Origin: Entonaema liquescens
Taxonomy: Eukaryota; Ascomycota; Sordariomycetes; Xylariales; Xylariaceae
Direction of reading: 5' to 3'
DNA: 64,000 nucleotides
NCBI GenBank assembly: GCA_902805475.1
Contig: CADCSX010000011.1
Span: forward strand, 1,180,001-1,244,000
Below, piece by piece: positions 1-13,693 of the stretch. Position 1 is the stretch's first letter. Every line of letters starts with the position of its first letter. Made by a program: the position numbers and the translations under genes. The notes beneath the pieces were generated by a model. That model was not told where the DNA came from. It saw only the letters and a list, made by a program, of their open reading frames with translations, and did no database searches.

Positions 1-1739
1 GATCCAGGAAAACGATCATCTAAAAAACGTTCAAGAAAAAAAATAGAAGGAATAGTACATGGGACTTAGAGAAATACAGTTATAAAAAAGGTGAAAAGAG
101 CAAAAAGAAAACGTACAACACCGGGTATTCGCTGGTCGTCACCGACCCAACTACTAATCCGGCGGTATCTGGCTTATCTATGGGAGAGCGGACGGGATCC
201 CGAGTTTTCCAGATCCTATGGTCGTACGTGATAGACTGAGGTGTATTTTACACTTATATCTTAACCAACTAGTAACAACACACCCCCTGAGTTCTAACCC
301 CCAAGACGTCCATACGATTATGAACCCAACCCCACTTAACATCATATATGAGCCAATAATCAGGACAAAGTTTATGAGGATAAGACATCAAGAGTGAAAG
401 AAGACCAGTTACCAAGTTTGTCGTAGTATCTTACTTAATATGCGGGATCGAAATAATACTTCCCTCAATATAACTACACAATAAACTAGGTAAGCTTATC
501 AAAGCTGACGAAATAGTTTGGCGGTCTCCGTATGAATAGGTGCATCTGTAAGGGGTGGAACTTTGGTATGATTTTATTAGGTTAGACTTGATGTAGTAGA
601 TAAGTTACGCCCCAAGGCACCAGAAGCATCGAGATATGCTTCGGTTGACCCCTAGATAAAGACATCACGCAGCAAGCCAACAATCCCCAATATTATTATT
701 AGCTCTCCGTTCCTATCTTGAATGGTTACGAAAGTCCAGTCATAAAATTCCCGAAAAGCGGCCCTGGCTTTGCCGCCGTTTATGCAAGAGTTCTTGTTGC
801 CGGTAGAATACCTCATGTTAGTACTCTCGTATGTAAGTTGAATACCTAGGGATATACAAGATACTCACTACCACAAGATGAACGAAAAACACCTTTCATT
901 TATCTTGTGTTTCCTTACTATCTTCTCTCTGTGCACAAAATGGTCGGGCCGAACTGGTCAAATTAATAGGTAGGTATATATCCCATATCTGTGCTTTAGG
1001 TATTCGCTTTTTGACTTGTTCATTGACAGGAATTCCCGCCATTACCCCTTAATCATGAACAATTCCAGCTATAAGGCACTCGACCTCCGTAAGGTCTTGG
1101 TTAATATCAATATTTGAACTATTCGCTATAGGCTCACTCGCTAAGACACACATCATCTGTAATCTATACATCACAATCACCAGGAACTCCCCAGAAGGGA
1201 TGAAAAAGAACTAACTATACGATCAAATTTGGGGGTGTCTGTCTCTGCGGCTAGCTGGAGGGCGTTGAGGGGATATTATGTTTGCACGATCTGAAATCTT
1301 TTTGGCTTCCGGGGGCCGATCGCCGCTCTGTCCATCCATCTTTGGCCCGTCTTCAAAGTGTATCGTTGCGCAGCCTCCGGATATATCCTCCCTGTTCTCA
1401 TTCCCATGCTCCGGGGGGGTGACTGTTCAAATAGCCATCAATGAAGGCCTCTACCTACCTATTTACTACTAATAATTGCACGGAACTCGCTGTCCATGCC
1501 CATAATATACCCAAGATGCCCCTCCCATAGCAGCAGCTTTGCGCTATCAAACCCGAGCCCGTCTTCAACTATCCATCAATTTGCCACCTCGTGTACCCAT
1601 CTTGACCGTTGCGGGGAGCCAGCGCTGTGTTCTTGGCATAACAACTATAGGGTTATAGCAGTGGCGAGTCTCACAAATATTGAAGCTATCTCCAACTTCA
1701 TTTTCTTATGCGATCCCAAACCGAAAGCCGGGGACGTCT
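1..1739. other. Gene-poor flank, no supported gene
   Basis: Only short, unrelated open frames are seen, none with a recognisable motif or intron pattern. The nearest gene (the karyopherin on the minus strand) ends at 1740, so the last few hundred bases should contain its 3' untranslated region. No tRNA, rRNA or transposon ends were recognised. Confidence 0.5.
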
Positions 1740-4700
1740 CTATCTAGCCCCGCTGCCAGCCGTTTCTGAGACCCCTTGGGGATTTTGTGCCGCTTGGGCT
1801 GCCATTTGCAAAGCAGCTTGGGCATTAACTTCGGCCTGGTGGACGACATTTTGGATAACGCCTTGGTCATCTGCCGACAGGCTCGAAGTGAGACTAGAGT
1901 AGAGTTGTGGGTTTTCCTGTTGCATCTCTGCGAAGACTGGTTAGTGGCCGCGAACAAAGACTAGGGGAAAAAAAGGTATTAACATGGAACTTACTCATTA
2001 AGACGGTTCGGAAGAGTTGGTAAGGCTCAACTTTGTTGAGGGGTGATTCGAGCGAAACGCTATCTTCTCCGAGCTCATCATCTGAGTCGTCATCAAGGCC
2101 ACCATGTTGATTCTCGATTTGGCTGAACTTAGCTGCTTCCTCATTGAGGAATTCTAGATAAGCTGTGCTTTCATCGCGAGCATCTCCCTGGTCCCCTTCT
2201 GCGCTCTCCTCAACGGCCCAGCTAGTATCCTCATCGGCCCACTCGTCATCATCCTCATACCCGTAATCATTCGAGTCGTACGTGAAGTCTTCCTTCAACG
2301 CTTCCTCGCGGTTCTTTAGGGCAGTGGGCAGAGTCTTGAATAGGCCAGTAATCCCTTGCAAGAGTCTCGGCCAGCCCACGCTAACACTCGCGGGGATCTG
2401 GTCCGCACTCAGACTCAGTAGGGTAACAATGGCCACAATGCATAACTTCTTGTCGTGTACTCGAGTGAAGTGATCCATATTACTAAACCAGAGACTGAAG
2501 AACTTATTGGTCCACCCCTTATTCTCCAGGATAGCTAAAGTCAAGAGCGGGTTATAGTAAATGGCATTTATAACCATCTCCATCAGATGTATTTTGTATG
2601 ATTTGACCCTAATCTCTTGGCCGCTGAGCACCGTCATGGCTGTGGTGATGAACCCTGTGACGGATTGATCAATATGACCACGTAGGCTTAACATCATAGC
2701 TTCCGCAAGCTTGCAGGCGCAGATTCTGTCAACATCCCCGACCTTCTGATCTTGGAACATGTCTTGGACCATTCCGTACAAAGCCTGGACGTACTCAGGC
2801 TTCTGAATCAGCTGGCCAGCGCCGTATTGCACAAAGTTATCCAGGGCCGGGAGCATGTCCTCAAAGTACAGCTCAGCGCCGGATTTGAATGTGCCGTGGA
2901 TGAGCTCAAAGGCTTGCCACATGGTGGGCGAGATGCTTTTCGCAGCAAACGTACAACTATCGATTATTTCGAAAACTTCGTTGTAGAGATCTGAGACAAT
3001 GTTTAGTTAACTAATCTACTAAGCGTGCAAGGGGCATTGTACTTACCATATAACCTGTTCTCCAATGTGACTTGAATGACAGGCATTAGAACAGCCTCGA
3101 TGTGCAGTAACACGTCTGGGGTGCTCTCTAATGTTAGAATCAGAGTACCAATGGTTTGTAAGACGCCTAAGGCGGTTATGCTCTTGTCGTCCATATAGTC
3201 GCCAAAATCATCATCGTCACGGCCGTTAGTCTTAGCGAGAAGTTCGCTGATAATTCTTAAGTAGGTATCCCTTAGCTGTTCGCTTAAAGCTACAGCGAAC
3301 GGTGTAAGCTCGGCTGCGAACACCTCGACAAAGTCTTCCATCACGTTGGCTAATGCGTCGATGTCACACTCGTTAGCTAGCTTGAGGAGTTGCTGCATGA
3401 TGGTAGGAATGCTCTGTTGCATGCTTATACGAATGACATCATGTCGGATTAAGGGCTGTAGTGCTAAGGCTGCCGTGACCCTAACGGGTAGGTCGCTGTC
3501 AGCCATGCAGTCGAGGATGTGCCGATAAACAAGGAGTAGGTTGTTCTGGTCCTTGAAATTGAGTTGCTCGAATTTTTCGATGGTGTCGCAGGCACGAGCC
3601 CGTAGGTAACCTAGAGGGCTCTTGAAGTCGGGGAAGACATAGCGGACCAGGAAATATTCAATCTGGTCGGCTACCGGGCTCTTTTTGCCCAGGAGAACAG
3701 GCGCAAGAGTAGCAATCATCCTTAACGCACCCTCCTTTGCGATATGATTCTTCTTATCCTCCGGCGCTTGCTCATACTCGTTAACGACACTATTGACAAA
3801 TTGTAATATCTCGAAGGTCTGCTTTCTGCGAGTCTTGGTCAAGGTAACAAGGAAATTGGTCGCTGCCACGTCGGGGGCTGATACTTCTTCGTAGAAGTTT
3901 AGCTTTCGGTGAAGATACTCTTCAGGTTCGTCTTCGAATTTCTCCACATCTTCTTGACTTAGACACAGGACAGGGAAGATCAGATGGGTAACGAGGTTAG
4001 TGAGATGGGGCTGCATCAAGCTCCACATAGACTTCGGCCGACAGCATTCGTCCAGGAAAATAAGTGTATACGATAAACACGGTTTGCTAAGCCAGGACGT
4101 CTTGGAAACCCACTTCTCGATCTCTTGGAGGTAATGCTTAAGGATTTCGGGTGCAATAGTACTCTCGAACTCCTTTGAGTACCTAGACGTATCATCGTTC
4201 TTCGAAGCGGCTCCGGTGTAATTACCATGTCTAGTACTACTACGTTAGTAAGTGGAAGCAGTCGCTAATAATTCAGTAGGTAATGCCAACCTGATCCAGA
4301 GCCTATTGAGGTTGAAATAGGCCCACTTCTTAGCTTTCCACCAGTGGTGTGTCTCCCGCTCATCTAAATCTTCACTCATAGCCGACGGGGGCATCTTTTT
4401 GGACACGGTTTGCAGGAAAATGGTACACCAGCCGATGTTAACATCGTGTTGCCGCAAGTAAGGTGAGAGCTCAAGCTAATTTGTTCCAAGTCAGAATGGA
4501 TTCCGGACAATTTAAACGTAACCCGCGTAAAGGGGTAGACTTACCCAGATTGTGTGCTTGTAAGCCTTGAGGGCGATATGTAACATCTCGCCGGCCTCAT
4601 CGCTTTCTTGGTTGACCAATTCGTTGCAAACCTGCTGGAGCCTCGGGAATGTAGCCTCGACGATCTTTTCGAAATCCCCCCTAACATCCTCTTGAGGCTT

Positions 4701-5489
4701 GAACCTATAGGCGCGACATGTAACAAGGAGACACTGCAGACCGGCCAGGACAGAAGGGGGATCATTCGCATGCAGTAATTGCAGCGTGGCGTCCATAAAG
4801 CTCGGCCATTTCCTAGGGAAATCGAAATGTAAGATGCGCTGGATTAGTTGTAACAGCTGCTGGCGGACGGGACCACGGGAAGCGGTAAGAATAGGGAGTA
4901 CGCGTTCGCGAAAGCGTTGCTTTTCATCTTCCGCTATCTGCGGGTCGTCGGGATAATGATCACTTTTAGACCAGCCTCGATTCGTCCTATTTTTGAGATA
5001 GATGACAGCTATGAGATTAGAAGTGTCAGCGGGGTATTACTCGAGATCGTAGATATAGGACGGAGATATATATTCATACATGACAGTCGAACAGAGTCAT
5101 CGGCTTCGGTTGTCAGGACGTCAAGCAGAACATCGATAAAGCCAGGATGGCCCTCGGCCTATTATTATCAGGCAGTATTATATTAGCAATTGTGACTCGA
5201 GAACCAGCACGTCAAACATATAGAGTGAAAGTTAAGTTGTAGTTGGCGCATCGCATCGCATTGCGTAGCATGGTACAGCACCTACGGGCCGTCACGGCAG
5301 AACACGGCGTGAACCAGCATGACATGACATTGTCAAAAAGCAAACAATGGTCCTTCAGGTAAAACTAGAGCAAACCGGTAAACATAACAATAAACATACC
5401 TGCTTGAGTTCGAGCTCGGCGGCTCTTCGTACATTGATGTCGGCTGAGAGGGTGGCGGCGATGCGAGCCCGAACGGCTGCGGCATCCAT
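1740..5489 (-). CDS. nmd5: Importin-7/8 type karyopherin (Nmd5/Sxm1 family), 7 exons
   Basis: Importin-beta superfamily receptor. The family carries cargo such as ribosomal proteins, histones and kinases through the nuclear pore under Ran control. My spliced model has exons 5489-5400, 5158-5080, 5008-4545, 4475-4291, 4230-3047, 2990-1995 and 1936-1740, giving 1064 residues, which fits the usual 1,000-1,050. All junctions have GT and AG and stay in frame. The N-terminal IBN region carries the family signature VIYLKNRTNRGW at about residues 58-69. Helical HEAT-type repeats follow (for example DLYNEVFEIIDSCTF near 668-682). A long acidic patch rich in Asp and Glu lies near 905-945, as in Nmd5, Sxm1 and importin-7. 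The start MDAAAVRARIAATL is the first ATG and begins the expected helix. Ortholog choice between Nmd5 and Sxm1 is uncertain; the family is not. Confidence 0.93.
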
Positions 5490-8400
5490 GATTGATTCCT
5501 AATCTACCGGGTTATGCTGATCTGTTGTTATTGTGTTTATTCGAGTTGAGAGGGTGATAAGAAATGACGTTGATCTTTCTTGCTCGGCAAGGACTCGGGT
5601 TTTTTGCCCGTTGGACCGGGTCGACTCGACGGTGGAAAAGGAAAGGTAAAGGATTGAAGTGTAAGGGGAGAAAAACAGGCAGTCGACCGCCGAAAATGCA
5701 GGTTTGTGATGATGATGGCTCAGCTGCGGTCGCTGCACCCAATTGTGGTGTTTTAAAAAATTATGTGAGGTTAGACTGACTCTGGGTTACTCGTTATTTT
5801 TGCGCCGTCCGAAAATGGCGGGGCACTTTTGAGGTCGTGGACGTGCAAAAGGGCCATGTTTATGCCATGTAATGCTAAAAGCATGTATGTATTCCATGTG
5901 TATTCCATTGTATTCCTTGAAGGAGTTATACCTGATCTGACGCTAAGGATAGCGCTGAGGAATAGTACTACAACACTACAATACCTACTTAGGTACCTAC
6001 AATAACTGTACCCTACCCTTTTGTGCCCTGACTGCGTAGCCTAAATTGTACATACTTTGTACTAGCGCGGGCGTGTCACAAACACTACCTAGGTTAGATA
6101 CATCAGAACAGACTCAGACTGGCTAGTAATCTAGGTACCTCATACTGGTAACTAACCGGCTGCTAGGGCTGATAGGGTCTACTGAGCGCGCACCTCTGTC
6201 AAACTTTTGATATTTGGCACTGGATCGTCGAATCCAAATAAAGTTCAAATGCTATGGAAGGTGTAATAGGTACCTAAGTAAGGGTACATATCCTTAGATG
6301 CATGCATTGGACTCGGTACATCAATCTATCTGTTTTCTAAATTCAACTTTTTCTTTCTTGAAGCTTCAACATCCAATGTTTTTTTAACGTTGCTTCAAAA
6401 ATGTAAGGTAGTCGGTACCTGAAGGTCAGGTACTGTGTTCAAACATGTTGTATGTACTAACTAACTAGTTACCTAAACGTATGTACAGTATGTATCATGG
6501 TACGTGCTCATGCCTAGGTGAGGGTGAGGTGGACAGAGAAAGAGGTCGCATTCAATGTCAACTGAAAACGTGTTTGGAATGCCTCCCTCTTGATAGGGCA
6601 ACCCGACACATGGTGGCCAAGCTTATTTATGGTTTCCTTTGGCACGTAGCCAGAAGATTGATTCTATGTGACATATACCATCCATCAGACTTACGTGCCA
6701 TCTCATAAAAATTTTTATACGAGTGCCGGTTTAAAAGAGTTCCGTGGGTTTCTGTACCGCATGCAAATACAAGGTAAAATATGGCTATACTGGGTATAAT
6801 GCACCCCCACAAATATATCACTCGAAGGAATTAGAATGTGCAGTAGATGAGACAGATATTGAAAGACAAGACGATCAATAATGGTTTAAAAACAAAACGT
6901 GGAGCGTGGAAGATGTATGGCAAGTAGATGAAACCTATGAGTAAACTAGGTTCTAGATTAATTATAGAAGCATCCAAGTATACGAAGAAAACCAAAAGAA
7001 AAAGAAGAAAAAAAAATACTTAGGTAATGACGATAAGGGGTACTGTTGAAAAAGCAGGGTCCAACCAGAATCAAAGCTAAAAACTTCACTGAACTTGGCA
7101 AGCCGAAGGCGGTCGAAGGGTGGTCACCGCCTTGGTGGCTTTTTTTCAAATTTGCAGCTGAATCTTACCTAACCTGATAGGTCAGGTACCATAAGGTATC
7201 TGGATAAGTACATCCCGTAATTAAGTATTGTACCTGACGTAAAGGTTCTCTTAGGTAGCCCAACGTGCTTTCAATCAATTGTTTGGAACATTAGGTTAGG
7301 TAGCCGCTGCCCACGCTTGCCGCCTTCTAGTACCACAAGTACTCAAAATGCCTTAGGAGGTACATGGATTAGGTCTCCATTGAATTGAGTATTGGGTATT
7401 AGGTAGGTACTCTCCAGGGTTATGCCGCTCAGATTTCTCCAGGCTTTTGCTAGGTGTTCCCCCACCTTCGCACAGATAAATTTTTCAAGTTTATTTTTGT
7501 TTAGTACCTACAACTAGAACGCTACAACTAGAACGTTATCTAACGACCGCAACGTCGTAAATAACCTCACCTACATAAAGTATACCTTATCCCAACATAT
7601 TTTAACAGGTTAATTCCATTAATCATCCCAAGTGAAGCTCTATCTCCTAATCATTATCTCACTCAAAAAGTAATCTCAACATTAAATTGACACTCTAATT
7701 GGTCTCATAAGTTTGTTCTCAAACTGCCCCTGAAAATCTCTACTACGTAACCAACATCATGTCTACTCATGTCTACTGCAACACTACTTATGTCTGTTAC
7801 CTACCATCAAAATATGAGTTAGTATTATGATTCATCATCTGCCGGATTAAAACCCATGGTTCTGATTTGAACCTCTCCAATGGGGAGACGAGCCGCCCAG
7901 CTTCCCCTATCCGATTATCTTTAGCAAAGCATCCTTACCTGGTTCATACTATGAACACGGCAATATCAATAGTAGATATACTGTCCTCTCCTGCGAATGG
8001 TAACCTTCAGATCGAGCTCAAGACAATGAGTGGTGTGGCTTAGAGCAAGGCATGTTAATGCCTACCGCCATAAACATACTATCGATCACCGGTTTCCAGT
8101 GGTACAGCCATAGCCCAGGTATCTTGTCAATCCAGAGACTTAAGAACTGCTTGATTTCCGAACAGTACGACGATTGCTTTAGGTAGGGCTTGTCATATGC
8201 TGCCCAAGACGCAAGCGCCGTGTCTTGTCAGAAACTCATCTTGTATATCTTGCCAAATCTCCGAGTATGCCCCTGAATCCGGGATAAGGAACTCGTCATG
8301 TTACCAGCATCACGCATAACCGACTTCCATAGTAGTTGCCCCATATTGGCGAATTTATTTTGCTTAAATCACAAAAGCAAACTACCCGCGGCCTTCCGGG

Positions 8401-11400
8401 TGACGGACCGATCTCTGCCTATCCTAGCCTATCACATCTCGCAAAGATGCAGAACCGCCAGCAAAGAGAGATCGTCCACGTGCCCGTTTGCTTTTAATAT
8501 TGACCCGTCTCCCATTAGCGCTCTGATAGGTGTGTCCTGACGCATGCTGACAATCGCAGCTACGTCATGGTGCCTTGGACATGGAATGGGACGAGGAAGT
8601 TCTTGGAAGCGGGAAGAGATTGTCCTCGGGCCGTGCCAGGTTCCTATTGCAGATAATAGTAGCAAAAGAGCCGCTAGTATTGCAACAGTATAGTCCACTC
8701 CTCTTACCGGAATTTGTGTGACATGAGAGCTGCTGTATCTTCATGAGACAACGTCGATGTGCAGTAGCCTCACACCAATTCGGGAACTATTGTCGTCGCA
8801 AACCACCTGTCACACAACACCTACCCTTAAACCATGTCTGGGAAGCTCACCATATTCGTGCTCGTCGCTGACATCTAAGGGTTTATATATTAGTCCCGCT
8901 ATGTACTCTTATGTCCTAGGCAATGGAGTATGGTAACACCGTGCCTGGCTCGAATACAAGACAATGCCAAGCTAGACGAACAATCATAGAGGGCACTACA
9001 CGCTGAATTCAAGAATAAAGTTGAGCAATACAAGTGCCTATAGAGTATACCAGATGCTCTCGAGACTTGGTAATAGTCGGGATGGACATCTCGTTTTATG
9101 GACACATGATGGGGAGCTATCTAGCGGATTAAGGCTAACTTTACTCTGAGATATCATATCTCTCTTATAAGGCCACAGATCCGATCGTCCCTGTCGGAAA
9201 TTTACATGGGGATTTGGTGATATGCAGCTGCATGACATCAGAGTAGTTGCTTATGATCTCTTCCCCCTTACCGGATTCATTTCGGGCATAGGACACTAGG
9301 AAAATTTGAAGGGGAAAAACTTCCAGCATGGCTACCATGCTCTGCACGATGGTCTTACGGCCGATACGCTGTATTCCTAATGAGGATAAATTCACCGCTC
9401 GTCCCGGATATCATCGGAACGATCATACGGTAACGGTGCTCTCGGCAGGCAAAGTCTTGGAACGAGCTGTTAGCAGGTCAATCATACACATTCCGGTGCA
9501 AGGATCGGTGAACATACGTATATTAGACGCGGTAAGGCTCAGGCGCCGCCAAGCTACCGAAGATTATGAGTCAGGCTGACTTGTTGCCCGATGGTTGTTG
9601 GTAAGAAAAGTATTCATGTACCAGCAGAGCCTCAGGATTTGGACCCCAATAGTCGACGTCCTGTTACACAACTGCCATACGTACACCGAACCACTGCTCA
9701 AATATTTTCCCATCAAGGTTCTCTATTCGCTGGGCTGCATCTTACGTTCTTTAAGTCTCGTGATGGCGGAGTTCGACTGGCGGAGTTTCAATGGTATAGA
9801 TATTGACGCATAGCAAGAGGCCCGAAGGCCGTAAGGCAACTCATATCCAAGACAGGGACTTCCGAAGTTAGTAAGCAGAAAAAAATATCTGTAATAACAT
9901 AATCTAGAGTTCCATTAGTTATAGCATAATACGATATCGGAGTCTTGCAAGGCTAGATGGCGAGCTGTTGTGTGAAGGAAGCACGCTACCATACTCCGTA
10001 TGTAGATAAGTAACTTCCAACCAAGCCTCTCCGTAAAGAGCGATCGATCCCGTAATAAGCGAAATAAGACCATGTCCTCGATGTAATATATCTTCAAACT
10101 ATTGGTAACTCTAGCCAAAAAATCTAAGCTGAATAGACAAAAGTCAAACCCTGAATAGCCAAACTGTCGGTTCATAGGACAAGATGGGCTTTCCGGGATT
10201 GGTATCATGTAAAACAACAAAGTGTTTTTCGCTAGACCAAACTTGGTCCAAAATTGATAGCATAGCCAGACTAAATACGCGATATATACTAGTTGTCAAC
10301 CGTATGCCTGGCATCTTAGTGTAGCTCAAAATGTGACATGATTCGATACATACAACTCGCCAACTCACTGAAGCAAAACACTACAACAATAATCACCTCG
10401 CAAGTAGAATATAATTCAGATATCTACGTAGCTCTCACGAACAGCTTGCACCCCTAACACCTCCTACTGTGCTGGGTACCTCTTATCGGCAATGTTCATA
10501 TATATGAACTCTACCTGTAGAACTCTTGTAAGGCTAACTACAAACTCTTGAAGGCCCTTCGGGTAAGATTCCAAATGCGATACCTTATACTCCCAGCACC
10601 TAATATCAGCCAGTGACACCCATGGTTTACATAGGCTAGAGCACCGCGAGTTCAGTAGAGGGTTAACCGACCGGCGTTCTAATGCCCACGCGATGTTAAG
10701 CAATAACGCTTTCGAGTATACGTATAGAGATAAGTCTCTAATTTTCTCAGCGTATAAACTACCGTACTTGTGTCAAGACTACTGGTTTGGCTTAGGCTGG
10801 ATCCTATATACTATATCAATGCTACGACTCAGGTAATAAAGCAGCCATTGTATCATAATGAGTGCACATCCATGGAATGTATCCGTCGTTGATACTCGAG
10901 ACCAACATGAGACGAAATCCTCCAACTCCTAGACCCTGTCGTGTATAAGACGTCTGTGCCGTAGCTGTATATAGCATTGCGATTACGTAAATACTCGACG
11001 AGGAACAAACTTAACACATAATGGATGTAGTCATAGAAGTTGGTGGGAGGCACAAGGGAGATATGCAAGCAAACAAGTGAACAGAACAGCAATTTATATT
11101 CTCAAACTGCTAACCCGTCCAAACCCTGGCGACCCTTCCACCCTTACCATCAACCCCATTGTACGACCACGCCCACGTTGAAGTTAACACAACGCCCAAC
11201 AGTCTTACTTCCCACCGACCCATACCGTTCCACGGCCGACAATAAGAGAAACACACAATGCAACTCCCTAACAAGAACCTCGATCACCACATACATACAC
11301 CAGAGCCAATAGCCAACTTATATCCCACCCAGCCCAAATCATAACACAAACAATCGACCAATCTCAAACATCCAACAGTACCAGATACATCCCACCACAC

Positions 11401-11587
11401 GGATGTAAGCCATCTTGGGTAAGACATCAATCCATTCCATCCGGAGAGTAGTAAAAATCCAGGAGTCCAGAGACAATCCACACCGGAGAAGTAGGGAAGA
11501 CACAAGACGACATCACAGAACGGGGAAAGGAAACAGAAGAATCCACAGACACGCTGAGAAAGGCAACGCCAAGGCAGAAGCTGCTAC

Positions 11588-12684
11588 TGAGTGGCGATAG
11601 TTGAAAATATGTCGACTCTTCCGATGGTTGTTCCAGGTAATGGCATCCAGGGTAAAGTGACAGTAGCACGAGTCCATCCACGGTGGTTACAGTTCTCTCC
11701 TAGGGCATAGAACGAACAGCGAGGCCAGATCTCTGCAATTGCACTCAAGACAGATCCGCAAGGAAGCCAGGCATTTGGTTGTTGAACAGGTCCAGTTTGA
11801 TCCAGTCGGATTATGTGATCCTTTCATATCACTCCGTAGAATAGAGAATTCCCCTTGGGTTCCAAGAAATCCTCAGGATGCACGCCTATCTCCGGGATAG
11901 ACCATCTAACGATGTTCTCTTCCTTCATGGCTTTGGCTCCTGAAACTAGTCGAAGAGCCTGTACTGTCATGACCAGGCATTGGAGTTGTTTGTTTGTTTG
12001 TTTGAGTCCTGTCTGGAAAGTTTGTTCCTTTTTTCTCCACAGCAATCCTCAAAGGATTGAGGAGCTGGGACCATGGTCTGCGGGGATCAGCGAGATGGAG
12101 CGGTTACTTACCCAATGTATTGCCAGTAGCAGACATCAAAACACATTCCTTCAATCGGTCATGGTTGATGAGATCATGTCACAGGCAATGAACAAGACTT
12201 GGGTAGGTAGTAGTCCTCATGCGGTATAGCTTTAGGGAATAAGATCTCACCTCTGCTGTCAAGCTGATGTCTTTCAGCGGTATTTTTTTTTGCGCTGTAG
12301 CCTTGCTCAGGCTAGTGATCCATGGCAGGCTTGCCATTTGTTCCATGTCCAGGTCTGAGTCCTATGATGCCCGGATGGTGCTGTGTCCAGTGGAAGTGTA
12401 GCCCATGTGGTCTTTTTTGTTGAAGCCATGGTAAAATCAGTCCGGTGTTCCAGTCTGCATCCTCACCGGTGTCCTCTGGGAATGATCCTTGGAGTTGATA
12501 AGCCCAAATGCTTTCCTGGTGAACCTGTCAAGTTAGTAGTACATGCACGGGCGAGGTAGAAAGTCCATGAAAGGAATTGCCAGGCAGAAACGTATTGAAA
12601 TCTTGGAAGATATCCTTCGCAGGAGTGGTTGGCACATATATATACAATCCGTCCAGTGCTCACCTTGCTGTCCGGATCTCAACC
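11588..12684 (-). pseudogene. Possible decayed, intron-bearing gene of unknown type
   Basis: One minus-strand reading frame can be followed for roughly 330 codons with five internal stops (TGA or TAG). It passes two intron-like gaps with good signals. The first has donor GTGAGC at 12663, branch TACTAAC and acceptor TTGACAG ending at 12525. The second has donor GTAAGT near 12112, a CTGAT branch and acceptor CCGCAG near 12078. Both gaps keep the frame. An upstream acceptor (TACTAATAGATAG) ends at 12685. The translated text has protein-like stretches (for example IVRWSIPEIGVHPEDF and RLDQTGPVQQPNAWLPCG), but I recognise no family. It could be chance, since I chose the best frame. Confidence 0.3.
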
Positions 12685-13131
12685 CTATCTATTAGTAATA
12701 ATAAAATTCATTCCAGCATCTCACCATAATGCAACAACATCCGCGAAAACTTTGGCCATTTGGGAATTCGCAAGCCCGGGAAAAGTATGAAAATATAAAG
12801 CCTCCTTCGGCTGGATCCGGACAGCAAGTAGTGGCAGGAGCCGATCCGTAGATAGTAGAAATACTAACCGAGATATAAAAGAGAACTTCTTTTCCCCGCC
12901 GGCCTAGAGCCTGGTATAAAATGTGTGGCAAAAAGCCAACTCCGTACAAAGGCATAGCAGAAACAATTGGTCGTCGTCATTTCAAGTCAATTGAGGCCCA
13001 CCCATATGCAAATCGTTGATAACGAAGTTCCCCGTTCATAAGTACGCCGTGTCCATTCTGGGCCCCTAGGAAGTATTCATGTGCGGGATGTAAATCGTAG
13101 TAGTAAAAAGCCGCCCCATAAACGTAGTAAC

Positions 13132-13170
<39 letters not shown>
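13132..13170. repeat. (GTA)13 trinucleotide microsatellite
   Basis: Thirteen perfect copies of GTA sit in the gene-poor block, about 520 bases downstream of the RfeG-like stop codon. On the minus strand it reads as a run of Tyr codons in a short frame that I do not accept as coding. Confidence 0.95.
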
Positions 13171-13693
13171 TTGGAATGATGCTGATTGGAAATCCAGGTC
13201 TCTCAGGGGGGAGTTGAGGTCCGGGTAGCAACACATTATTTCATAAGTCGCAAACTTTGCAACTATGCAAGACTCTTGATGGTCTGCAAAATTCATAACC
13301 CGGTCTATCCTGTTTTGCATGGCAAAAATCCGGGGAAAGACCACGATGCGGTTTGTTGGACTCCAAATCCTGGGAATCTCGGGCAATGAAACAATTAATC
13401 ATGGGAGTATCACTGGCAAGACGGAAAAGTCACGCCGAACAGACTCCGGCGGGTTTTAATTTCGACCTGGGCGGTGAGGCCGGTGGGCGTGCCTGGAATC
13501 GGTATGGCGGTCAACACTATCCCTTTCACGATGTCGCGACGACGATCCACTACCAGAGAGTTGTGTACTGGATGCTGTGGCTGAGTTGCGAGAGGGAGCA
13601 GGGGTTGTCTCATACTGTGGATCTTGTGCTGAATTGTAGGACGTGCCTGCTGGAGACGCTAAACAATCAGAAACTGGAATAAGGAGGGTTAAA

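Larger units (their letters stand above)
5490..13693. other. 8.2 kb gene-poor block
   Basis: No intact gene is supported. The first 300 bases are the promoter side of the karyopherin gene. From about 5,980 to 7,600 the sequence is AT-rich and holds many GGTACC/CCTAGG-type short palindromes. From about 8,200 to 11,000 there are only scattered short open frames on both strands. A possible decayed gene lies at 11588-12684 and a (GTA)n microsatellite at 13132-13170. The last 300 bases are probably the 3' untranslated region of the RfeG-like gene. The block resembles old, mutated repeat DNA, but no element ends were identified. Confidence 0.5.

Noticed and set aside
8432..8698. 88-codon minus frame with a hydrophobic N-terminus resembling a signal peptide
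   Set aside because: The remainder is unremarkable and there are no continuing exons; a hydrophobic start alone is weak evidence in AT-rich DNA.
13066..13386. Minus frame with a poly-Tyr tract
   Set aside because: The Tyr run is simply the (GTA)n microsatellite read through; no family resemblance on either side.
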